DNA of 64,000 nucleotides from Armatimonadota bacterium. Lineage in GTDB: Bacteria; Armatimonadota; UBA5829; DTJY01. This document shows positions 55,742 through 64,000 of this stretch, piece after piece. A model generated the notes under the pieces. It saw only the letters and a list, made by a program, of their open reading frames with translations, was not told where the DNA came from and did no database searches. Every line of letters starts with the position of its first letter. Position 1 is the stretch's first letter. Made by a program: the position numbers and the translations under genes. Where the stretch lies: assembly GCA_029907255.1 (NCBI GenBank), contig JARYMF010000003.1, positions 190,061-254,060 on the forward strand. Direction: 5' to 3'.

Positions 55742-56173
55742 ATGACCGACGAAGAAGCAAAATTCAGACATTTCCTAAGAGAAGAGGGAATGAAGACAAC
55801 CCGCGAGCGCAAGCTAATCCTCGAAGAAGTTTTCAGAAATCATCAACATTTTGAAGCAGATGACATTGTTTCCGGTCTTCGAAAACGTGGAAAACGCGTC
55901 TCGCGCGCAAGCGTATATCGCACACTTCCTCTTCTCGTGAATAGCGGACTACTTAGAGAAGTTGATTTTGGCGAAAGGCATGGGCACTATGAACATGTTC
56001 TTGGCCATGATCATCATGACCATTTGATTTGCACAAGTTGTGGGCGAACTTTCGAGTTCAATGACAACACGATAGAAGAGCTCCAGCAGAAAATTTGTGA
56101 GCAATATTCGTTCAAAGCACATACCCATGAACTTCGAATCATGGGCCTATGTTCCGAATGCGCGAATTCGTAA
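55742..56173 (+). CDS. fur: Fur-family transcriptional regulator
   Basis: About 143 residues from the ATG at 55742 with GGAGA upstream (the frame is open further up through the operator). Winged helix: TTRERKLILEEVFRNHQHFEADDIVSG and RVSRASVYRTLPLLVNSGLL. Metal-site histidines are in ERHGHYEHVLGHDHHDHLICTSC, and a structural zinc Cys-x2-Cys occurs twice (ICTSCGR, GLCSECAN). Linked to feoA-feoB, it most likely senses Fe(II) rather than zinc or peroxide. Confidence 0.92.
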   Translation: MTDEEAKFRHFLREEGMKTTRERKLILEEVFRNHQHFEADDIVSGLRKRGKRVSRASVYRTLPLLVNSGLLREVDFGERHGHYEHVLGHDHHDHLICTSCGRTFEFNDNTIEELQQKICEQYSFKAHTHELRIMGLCSECANS

Positions 56174-56184
56174 AGGAAATAAAT

Positions 56185-56394
56185 ATGACTCTTGATCAAA
56201 CAACAATTGGTTCGGAAGTGCAGATTATCTCAGTTCCCGATGCCATACGTTCACAACTCATTAGGCTGGGGATTGCCGAGGGAAGCCGCGTAGTATGCCT
56301 TGAAAAAATCCCATTTGGACCAGTAGTTTTGAAGTCGAGGCGTCAAGAAATTGCAATTGGCAGAGACCTTGCTCGACAAATAGAGGTGAGGTAG
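56185..56394 (+). CDS. feoA: FeoA domain protein
   Basis: About 69 residues from the ATG at 56185 (AAGGAA upstream). SH3-like: IGSEVQIISVPDAIRSQLIRLGIAEGSRVVCLEKIPFGPVVLKSRRQEIAIGRDLAR. A small cytosolic partner of the FeoB transporter. Twelve bases after fur, and its stop shares a base with the feoB GTG. Confidence 0.93.
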   Translation: MTLDQTTIGSEVQIISVPDAIRSQLIRLGIAEGSRVVCLEKIPFGPVVLKSRRQEIAIGRDLARQIEVR

Positions 56395-58241
56395 TGAGAA
56401 AACCGCGACATCGGCAAAGAATGCCACCTTGGGCTCAAATAGAAGCCCCAGCGCGAAAAATTGCTCTTGTCGGCAATCCAAATGTAGGAAAATCGGTTTT
56501 CTTTGCTTATCTCACAGGTGTATACGCTGAAGTCTCAAATTACCCCGGCACCACAATTGAGGTCTATACTGGCCGCTTTGGAAATAACCTTATTATTGAC
56601 ACTCCTGGTATTTACAGCGTCTCCTCATGGAATGACGAAGAGCGAACTGCGCGTGATATTATCCTTCAAGCTGACATCGTTATAAACATCGTCAATGCCC
56701 TTCATCTAGAAAGAGACCTATTCCTCACTCTGCAGCTTGCCGATATGGGCATCCCAATGATTGTTGCCTTGAACTTTATGGATGAAGTGAAGGAGCAGGG
56801 CATAAAAATCGATATAGAAAAGATGTCAAAGCTCCTCGGCGTTCCTGTAATTCCAACAATTGCAACAAAACATGTGGGGCTCGATAAAGTTCGCCTATCT
56901 ATAGACAAGGCATGTGTCGGAAAACCTGATCCCTTCGTACAGAAGCAGGCAGGAAAACTGAACTGCTCTCAGCGAGAAGCGGTGTTAATATTGGAGGGCG
57001 ACGAGGTAATATCCAGCCGCCATGGCTTATCACCAGGCTTACTCCGAGAAGATATTTACCTTCGGAGACGGGCTCGTGCAAATGATATTGCCGACCAGGT
57101 GGTTAGTGAAACTGGACCCAGCCGCAGATTTGCCCATGTTCTAGGTAGATTAATGTTGAACCCCTTAACGGGCATTCCAATTTTAATGGTTGTTTTATTT
57201 ATTGTTTACCAGTTAATAGGTGTCCTAATTGCACAAAAGCTCGTTGGATTTACAGAGAAAACAATAATGCAGGGATACTGGGAGCCTGCTATCAGAAAGG
57301 TTATTAGCCATGTTTTACCTGCTAATTCTCCAGCGTGGATTATTCTTGTTGGACGTTTTGGAATATTGACAACCGGCATAACCTATTTGGTTGGTCTACT
57401 TCTGCCATTGGTCGTTGGATTTTATATCGTTCTATCATTCCTTGAAGACACCGGATACTTACCAAGATTGGCAGCGTTAACTGACCGATTGCTCAATTGG
57501 ATTGGACTAAATGGCCGCGCAATAATTCCAATTATCCTAGGATTTGGTTGCATTACAATGGCAACGATTACCACACGACTTCTTGGAACAACGCGAGAAA
57601 AAACAATTGCAACCTCAATCTTAAATTTCACAATTCCGTGCTCAGCCCAGCTTGGCGTTATAGCCATGCTAGCCGCTAGGATTGGATTAATTCACACGTT
57701 AGTGTACATTCTGGTAATTGGCACATGCTTTATTACAGTAGGGACAGTCCTCAACCACTTCTTACCTGGAAAATCATCGCCACTTATCATAGACCTACCC
57801 CCGGTGAGACTTCCAAAGATTGAAAACTTATTAAGGAAGACATGGATTCGCATAGTTCATTTCTTGCTGGAAGCATATCCTTGGTTTCTAATTGGTTCGG
57901 GGCTTGTCGGAGTATTGGAAGCAACGGGGCTGCTTAAAATATGGCAACGTCTACTCGAACCATTAACAGTCGCTTGGTTGGGGCTACCAAAAGAAGCGGC
58001 AAATGCCATAGTTATGGGAATGATTAGGCGTGACCTTGGAGCTGCTGGGTTTGCATCAATGACCCTTACCCATGAACAAACGTTGGTAGCGCTTATCTTG
58101 ATGACTCTATTTGTTCCCTGCGTTGCCTCAATGATGATTCTCTTTAAAGAGCGAGGATGGGGCGAGGCGGTGGCAATCTGGCTTGGAACATTCGTTGCTT
58201 CTTTCCTTATCGGTGGGCTCGTGGCATCAGCTATGATGTAA
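56394..58241 (+). CDS. feoB: Ferrous iron transporter FeoB
   Basis: 615 residues from a GTG that overlaps the feoA stop by one base, so translation is coupled. N-terminal G-protein domain: G1 GNPNVGKS, G2 NYPGTTIE, G3 DTPGIYS, G4 NFMDE. Membrane part has paired Gate domains: LEDTGYLPRLAALTDRLLNWIGLNGRAIIPIILGFGC with TIPCSAQLGVIAML, and the second gate GMIRRDLGAAGF with VPCVASMMILFKERGW. It imports Fe(II). Somewhat shorter than the E. coli protein (773) but complete. Convergent with the KGG gene. Confidence 0.96.
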   Translation: MRKPRHRQRMPPWAQIEAPARKIALVGNPNVGKSVFFAYLTGVYAEVSNYPGTTIEVYTGRFGNNLIIDTPGIYSVSSWNDEERTARDIILQADIVINIVNALHLERDLFLTLQLADMGIPMIVALNFMDEVKEQGIKIDIEKMSKLLGVPVIPTIATKHVGLDKVRLSIDKACVGKPDPFVQKQAGKLNCSQREAVLILEGDEVISSRHGLSPGLLREDIYLRRRARANDIADQVVSETGPSRRFAHVLGRLMLNPLTGIPILMVVLFIVYQLIGVLIAQKLVGFTEKTIMQGYWEPAIRKVISHVLPANSPAWIILVGRFGILTTGITYLVGLLLPLVVGFYIVLSFLEDTGYLPRLAALTDRLLNWIGLNGRAIIPIILGFGCITMATITTRLLGTTREKTIATSILNFTIPCSAQLGVIAMLAARIGLIHTLVYILVIGTCFITVGTVLNHFLPGKSSPLIIDLPPVRLPKIENLLRKTWIRIVHFLLEAYPWFLIGSGLVGVLEATGLLKIWQRLLEPLTVAWLGLPKEAANAIVMGMIRRDLGAAGFASMTLTHEQTLVALILMTLFVPCVASMMILFKERGWGEAVAIWLGTFVASFLIGGLVASAMM

Positions 58242-58252
58242 ATATATGCGGA

Positions 58253-58438
58253 CTATTTGCTACTCTTACGCCCGCCTCCATGGCTCATAAGTCCGCCCTT
58301 GCGTCCAGCTTGCCTAGCTTCATGGCTAGTCCATTCATGGGCAGTACCCTTCGCATGTGCAGCCTTGCCACCTTTGCTTGCAATTTCCCTTTGTTTCTCT
58401 GGATCCATCGAGGCAAAGCCACGCTTGGAAGAAGCCAT
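58253..58438 (-). CDS. KGG-repeat stress-type small protein
   Basis: About 61 residues from an ATG at 58438 that has GGGGTGAG upstream; an earlier in-frame start exists. Composition is Lys/Gly/Ser-rich with KGG units: RGFASMDPEKQREIASKGGKAAHAKG, then SHEARQAGRKGGLMSHGGG. This matches the KGG domain of GsiB/YciG-type proteins induced by stress or starvation, which are hydrophilic and probably disordered. Role inferred from the family. Confidence 0.85.
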   Translation of the reverse strand: MASSKRGFASMDPEKQREIASKGGKAAHAKGTAHEWTSHEARQAGRKGGLMSHGGGRKSSK

Positions 58439-58560
58439 CAATCTCACCCCTCTGTGCTGTATTAACGCCATATAACTAAGCAACTTTTCATAGTACTACC
58501 CTTAAGAATCAAAGTTTCAAACATTCAAATAGGCAAATAGAGTAATATACGTTCAGAATA

Positions 58561-58713
58561 AAAAAGAAACCGCCGGATTCAGCCGGCGGTTTCTTATAAG
58601 GGAGGTTGACAAATAACAAGTGCAGGTATTAATTAACCGGTGAGTACAATGCACTTCTATGGATGAAGACGTCAGGTTACAACGAATTGCTCACCTGCTC
58701 ATTTAGCTATTTC
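58561..58713 (-). ncRNA. Candidate small regulatory RNA
   Basis: About 150 bases between a minus-strand promoter (58748-58720) and a strong terminator (58595-58564) with no open frame of note. The RNA contains AAGTGCA/TGCACTT (7 bp). CAGGTGAG can pair either with ACCTG or with CTCACC, which suggests alternate folds. A CCTCCC just before the terminator is complementary to Shine-Dalgarno sequences. No known class recognised. Confidence 0.5.
58564..58595 (-). terminator. Strong 13-bp terminator of the candidate small RNA
   Basis: Arms AAGAAACCGCCGG (58564-58576) and CCGGCGGTTTCTT (58583-58595) around ATTCAG. On the minus strand it is followed by a T-rich tail (CTTTTTTATT). Symmetric, so it may act both ways. 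Confidence 0.85.
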
Positions 58714-58719
58714 AAATAT

Positions 58720-58748
58720 AAGATATCATGCCACAAGAAAACTGTCAA
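58720..58748 (-). promoter_or_regulatory. Promoter of the candidate small RNA
   Basis: Minus strand TTGACA at 58748-58743, 17-base spacer, TATCTT at 58725-58720. Confidence 0.6.
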
Positions 58749-60285
<1,537 letters not shown>

Positions 60286-60288
60286 TAC

Positions 60289-60951
60289 ATGGGGCAAATT
60301 TGCCTGCGGGACGTAAAGCGTGATTTGCGTGTCAGAACCTATATAGAGAAAGCAAACGAGCAAATGGCAGCAATAGGTTATACCGAACATGGTTTTCGAC
60401 ACGCTGGCATCGTTGCAGGCGTATCACGAGGTATAATTCGTCAGCTTGGAAATGGCTCACGCGAAGCAGAACTAGCCGCAATAGCTGGTTATCTCCACGA
60501 TATTGGAAATGTTATTAACCGTGAGAATCACCAAGAAACGGGAGCAGTTCTGGCAGAAAGCATCCTTAACTCCCTCAAAATGCCACCGGCAGAAATTGCG
60601 GTTATTATGGGTGCAATTGGCAATCATGAGGAGGATAATGGATTTCCGATAAACAAAGTCACTGCAGCCGTAATCATTGGCGATAAATCTGACGTACACT
60701 TTTCTCGTGTACAAAATCCAAATCCTCAAACATTCGATATTCACGACAGGGTAAATCATGCTGTCCAAAAGTCATACTTACGAGTTGATTCAGAAAACAA
60801 AATTATTAGCCTAGAATTAACAGTAGATACAACATCAATCAGCGTAACCGAATACTTCGAAATTTTTGTACTCAGAATGGTGATGTGTCGTAGGGCGGCA
60901 GACGTGCTAGGCTGCAAGTTTAAGCTTGTAATTAACGGAATTGACCTATGA
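60289..60951 (+). CDS. HD-domain phosphohydrolase
   Basis: 220 residues. HD metal motif: EHGFRHAGIVAGVS (His), IAGYLHDIGNVIN (His-Asp), GAIGNHEEDNG (His) and GDKSDVHFSR (Asp). The C-terminal 70 residues form a small beta domain. HD proteins act on nucleotides or signalling phosphates. Close coupling with tgt suggests co-transcription, not necessarily a shared function. Confidence 0.88.
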   Translation: MGQICLRDVKRDLRVRTYIEKANEQMAAIGYTEHGFRHAGIVAGVSRGIIRQLGNGSREAELAAIAGYLHDIGNVINRENHQETGAVLAESILNSLKMPPAEIAVIMGAIGNHEEDNGFPINKVTAAVIIGDKSDVHFSRVQNPNPQTFDIHDRVNHAVQKSYLRVDSENKIISLELTVDTTSISVTEYFEIFVLRMVMCRRAADVLGCKFKLVINGIDL

Positions 60952-60983
60952 TTTTCAATAATTAAGAGGCAAAATCATTTTAT

Positions 60984-61012
60984 TTGACAATATCACGGCA
61001 CATCTGTATAAT
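60984..61012 (+). promoter_or_regulatory. Perfect consensus sigma-70 promoter of secDF
   Basis: TTGACA at 60984-60989, 17-base spacer, TATAAT at 61007-61012: exact consensus boxes. The leader is about 80 bases and can fold, with TATGGC (61023-61028) pairing with GCCATA (61067-61072). Confidence 0.85.
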
Positions 61013-61100
61013 TGCCCTGTTATATGGCCCGGTTCGAATGATTAATAGACCCGCGCCCCAAAAAGCGCCATAAGGTGACTTAGGGAGGATTACAGAAAAA

Positions 61101-63596
61101 TTGAGACATAAACATATCCTTGCTCTTGTTATTGTATTGGTTGCAGCATCTGCTTTCATTCTTGGAAAGCAACATGTGACAGTAACAGAAAATGGCAAGC
61201 AAATTACTAAACCTTGGCATTTAAAGAAAGGCTTAGACCTTGCAGGTGGAGTACGTGTCGTACTCCGCGCAGAAACCGACAAGCTGCCTAAAGGTGAAAA
61301 ATGGAGCTATAAGCACCTAAATGGCATAGTGCGTGTCATTCGCAACCGCGTTGATGCTTTCGGCGTATCCGAACCTCTGATTCAGCCCAAGGGTATTGAT
61401 CAGGTGGTCGTCGAAATTCCCGACATTCCAAACGTAGATCAAGCCATAGAACAACTTAAGTCAACCGCAAGGCTTGAATTTCGCCACCTGCGATGGGTGC
61501 AAGACAAGCGCCACCGTGGGAAATACCAGATGACGATTGAGCAGGACGAGCAGGGAAATGATAGGTATGTCTTTACAGACCATGACGGAAAGAATGTACC
61601 AGTAGAAAAAGTACTAGCAGAATCCCCAGTCATCGTCACTGGCGCTAATCTCAAGCCTAATGCCCAAGCAAACAAGATGGCTCAGCCTCCATATGAAGTT
61701 TACGTAGCCATCGAGTTTGATAGAGAAGGCAGGAAGTTGTTTGCCGACTTTACGCGGCGTAATGTAGGCGAGTACTTGGCAATAGTCCTGAACGACCAAA
61801 TTTTAAGTGCGCCAGTCGTTAAGGTACCTATTCTCGACGGAAAAGCCACCATTGAAGGCGGCTTCCGAACTATTCAGGAAGCCACGCGTTTAGCTGAATT
61901 CTTGAATGCTGGCGCATTACCAGTCCCTCTTGAAATAGTGCAGCACCAAAGGGTAGAGGCAACGCTAGGTCAAGATTCTGTGGATAGAAGCGTACTTGCA
62001 GGAATCATAGGTCTCGGCCTAGTCGTCCTCTTTATGTTCGGCTATTACTTATTGCCTGGAGTAATTGCAGATATTGCACTTGGAATATATGCAATACTCA
62101 CTCTTGCATTATTCAAAATAATACCTGTAACGCTCACACTACCGGGCATCGCGGCATACATCATATCAATAGGTATGGCCGTAGATGCTAATATCCTTAT
62201 TTTCGAGCGATTGAAAGAAGAGTTACGAAGCGGAAAAACGCTTCGCGCGGCAATTGACGCTGGATTTGCAAGAGCATTCACCTCCATTTTCGACTCCAAC
62301 GTCTGTACGCTCATTACCTGTCTAATACTAGGATGGCTTGGCACTGGACCAATCAGAGGATTCGCCATTGTCCTTAGCCTCGGTGTAATTGTTAGTATGT
62401 TCACCGCAATAGTAGTCACGCGAACAATTCTTCATTTAATCGTAAACACCGGATTTGCCCAACATCCTGCATGGTTTGGTGTGAGAAGACAGTGGGTGAC
62501 AGGACAGACAGGTCGGCAAGTAGACGTTGTTGGGCGGATGTGGACTTGGTATGCCATAAGCGCCGCAGTAATTTTGCCGGGATTGTTCTTCATCTTCGGC
62601 ATGCACGGACTGAAGCCAGGTATTGACTTCACTGGTGGTAGCCTCATGCAACTTGAGTTTAAGCATCCAGTAGAACGAGCATCTGTTGAGGCAGCACTCA
62701 GCGACCTAGGCCTCAGAGGAAGCATGGTCCAGAAATCCAAAGAAGATCCAAAAGAATTCTTTATCCGAACTAAAAACGTCTCTGAAGAAGAATTTCGTAC
62801 ACTTCAAAAAAGACTGAAAGAAAGAGTCGGCGAATTTGAAGTGCTTGCAACCGAACGAGTTGGCCCAACTATCAGCCGCGAATTAACTGCGAACGCCTTC
62901 AAGGCAATAATATTGGCCTCTCTTGGCATTGTCCTATACCTTTCTGCACGATTTGCCATTGGAGGATTAGCATACGGATTCCGATTTGGAATATGTGCAG
63001 TCATTGCTCTTTTGCACGACGTAGGTGTTATAGTAGGCCTCTTTGCAATATTTGGCCACTTCCTCCATTGGGAGATTGATAGCCTATTTGTGACGGCATT
63101 GCTAACAGTCATTGGATTCTCCAACCATGACACAATCGTCATATTTGACCGCATTCGCGAGAATCTGCGCCACCGCTCGAAAGGAGAAACATTCGACTCG
63201 CTGGTCAATAGGAGCATACTGCAATCTTTCGCAAGGTCAATTAACACATCTTTGACGGTTGTGCTGACTCTCATAGCTTTATTATTGTTTGGTGCCTCCA
63301 ATCCGAGCTTAAAGCACTTCAACGTGGCACTATTAATTGGTATAATAACAGGTACCTATTCCTCCATCTTTAATGCAAGTCAACTTCTCGTCCTGTGGCA
63401 GAGAATTGCAAGCAAACAGCCTCTTAGCGGCGTACCTTCTGAACAACCTCGCACTGCAACAAAGCCAATGGACCTGAAACCTCTTGTCGAACAAACCGAA
63501 AGCGATGTTCATGAAGAAGCGGCTACAGTCACTCCGGTGCGTAAGGCTCAGACCGCGACCAAAACGAAAACCAAGAAGCGTAAGAGGAGGTTCTAA
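61101..63596 (+). CDS. secDF: Fused protein translocase SecD-SecF
   Basis: 831 residues from a TTG with AGGGAGGAT upstream. SecD half: LKKGLDLAGGVRVVL, the periplasmic P1 domain, VAIEFDREGRKLFADFT, then membrane helices with YIISIGMAVDANILIFERLKEE (the proton-path Asp). SecF half starts near residue 475: HGLKPGIDFTGGSLMQLEF, then TVIGFSNHDTIVIFDRIREN. The C-terminus is a Lys/Arg-rich tail. It uses the proton gradient to finish protein release on the outer face. Fusion of the two is known in several phyla. recJ follows. Confidence 0.96.
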   Translation: MRHKHILALVIVLVAASAFILGKQHVTVTENGKQITKPWHLKKGLDLAGGVRVVLRAETDKLPKGEKWSYKHLNGIVRVIRNRVDAFGVSEPLIQPKGIDQVVVEIPDIPNVDQAIEQLKSTARLEFRHLRWVQDKRHRGKYQMTIEQDEQGNDRYVFTDHDGKNVPVEKVLAESPVIVTGANLKPNAQANKMAQPPYEVYVAIEFDREGRKLFADFTRRNVGEYLAIVLNDQILSAPVVKVPILDGKATIEGGFRTIQEATRLAEFLNAGALPVPLEIVQHQRVEATLGQDSVDRSVLAGIIGLGLVVLFMFGYYLLPGVIADIALGIYAILTLALFKIIPVTLTLPGIAAYIISIGMAVDANILIFERLKEELRSGKTLRAAIDAGFARAFTSIFDSNVCTLITCLILGWLGTGPIRGFAIVLSLGVIVSMFTAIVVTRTILHLIVNTGFAQHPAWFGVRRQWVTGQTGRQVDVVGRMWTWYAISAAVILPGLFFIFGMHGLKPGIDFTGGSLMQLEFKHPVERASVEAALSDLGLRGSMVQKSKEDPKEFFIRTKNVSEEEFRTLQKRLKERVGEFEVLATERVGPTISRELTANAFKAIILASLGIVLYLSARFAIGGLAYGFRFGICAVIALLHDVGVIVGLFAIFGHFLHWEIDSLFVTALLTVIGFSNHDTIVIFDRIRENLRHRSKGETFDSLVNRSILQSFARSINTSLTVVLTLIALLLFGASNPSLKHFNVALLIGIITGTYSSIFNASQLLVLWQRIASKQPLSGVPSEQPRTATKPMDLKPLVEQTESDVHEEAATVTPVRKAQTATKTKTKKRKRRF

Positions 63597-63621
63597 CCTC
63601 AGCTCCAAATAGGACAAATCC

Positions 63622-63657
63622 AGCCTACAGATTTCTCCAAAATCTGTAGGCTTTTTA
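63622..63657 (+). terminator. Intrinsic terminator after secDF
   Basis: Arms AGCCTACAGATTT (63622-63634) and AAATCTGTAGGCT (63640-63652), loop CTCCA, then TTTTAATT. Confidence 0.93.
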
Positions 63658-63746
63658 ATTTCACTTTTGCTCCCATATCGGTTGTTTTCCATGAACCAGC
63701 ATGCTATTATGTTTTCTGTTGAATGAACAAGTGTGAGATAAGCTTT

Positions 63747-64000
63747 ATGATTGGCAATAAAGCTAAAAGATCAAAAGATTGGAAGATTATCCAGCCAGAT
63801 CTCGTCATCGAAGAAAAATTCTGCAATCAAGTTCCAGCCTCACGAATAGTATGCCGCGTTTTATTAAACAGGGGCATTCGAACCCCCAGAGAAGCTTGCG
63901 AGTTTTTAAACCCCAGCATGGATAACCTTCACGATCCTAGCCTTTTAGATGGAATCGACCACGCAGTTTCTAGAACAATAAAGGCCCTAGACGCGGGTGA
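63747..64000 (+). CDS. recJ: RecJ single-strand DNA exonuclease, N-terminal part (runs off window)
   Basis: 84 codons visible, no stop before the edge. The translation holds KDWKIIQPDLVIEEKF, SRIVCRVLLNRGIRTPREAC, FLNPSMDNLHDPSLLDGIDH and AVSRTIKALDAG, which is the N-terminal lead of RecJ before its DHH phosphoesterase domain (nRGi, FL-P, LhDP). RecJ degrades single-stranded DNA 5' to 3' in recombination and mismatch repair. The DHH motifs lie beyond the window, so the call rests on the lead segment and on the common secDF-recJ order. Confidence 0.8.
   Translation, partial: MIGNKAKRSKDWKIIQPDLVIEEKFCNQVPASRIVCRVLLNRGIRTPREACEFLNPSMDNLHDPSLLDGIDHAVSRTIKALDAG

Noticed and set aside
61031-61040. 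GGTTCGAATG, like a tRNA T-loop
   Set aside because: No T-stem, acceptor or anticodon arm can be built around it; it is part of the secDF leader.

Overview
The window (about 42% G+C by eye) is chromosomal DNA of a free-living bacterium with an outer membrane. It carries LptD-like and LptF/G-like lipopolysaccharide transport proteins, apolipoprotein N-acyltransferase (Lnt), a TolC-family channel and several lipoproteins. The mix of many Gfo/Idh/MocA oxidoreductases, sugar isomerases, a beta-helix protein, a BNR-repeat protein, an orphan prepilin-like protein and a fused SecDF suits a carbohydrate-degrading heterotroph such as an Armatimonadota-like lineage. That placement is inference; no rRNA or tRNA gene is visible. 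I see no CRISPR array, IS element or prophage.

Layout. 1-6985: the 5' part of a secreted CBM9/GH99-like protein that runs off the left edge, an Lrp-aminotransferase pair, a zincin-like metalloprotein, an oxidoreductase and a serine hydrolase. 7066-15566: two divergent transcription units around 11.2 kb. The leftward unit is a TalC/FSA-type transaldolase, a lactaldehyde-type aldehyde dehydrogenase, a TauE/SafE exporter and a ROK regulator. The rightward unit is an HPr-kinase-like ATPase, phosphosulfolactate synthase (ComA), a YeiH-family exporter and a LarA-family racemase. I read this as a sulfonate (sulfosugar/sulfolactate) metabolism locus. It is the most interesting part of the window. 15613-21146: an unusual class II aldolase and more sugar oxidoreductase/isomerase genes with a BNR-repeat protein. 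21341-31110: a TPR protein, UDP-glucose dehydrogenase, TolC, an M28 peptidase, an isolated 5'-nucleotidase C-terminal domain, prfB with its programmed frameshift, and secA. 31364-40364: an orphan prepilin, an HD-GYP protein split by a frame change, archaemetzincin, a cyclase, lnt, a lipoprotein with a probable leaderless mRNA, LptD-like and LptF/G-like genes.

40516-48425: a uroporphyrinogen-decarboxylase-like methyltransferase, a beta-helix protein, a PHP phosphatase, another oxidoreductase, a half-size EamA transporter preceded by a large structured RNA of no class I recognise, a nitrilase and a DUF72 protein. 48422-55376: an NAD-linked [FeFe]-hydrogenase cluster (HndB-like, HydC, HydB, HydA) with maturases HydG and HydE. 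55671-58241: fur-feoA-feoB behind a promoter overlapped by a 14-bp-arm palindrome. 58253-64000: a KGG-repeat protein, a candidate small RNA with its own promoter and terminator, tgt, an HD hydrolase, fused secDF behind a perfect consensus promoter, and the 5' part of recJ.

The genes suggest anaerobic or microaerobic sugar fermentation with H2 as an electron sink, iron uptake as Fe(II), and handling of C3 sulfonates with export of the end product.
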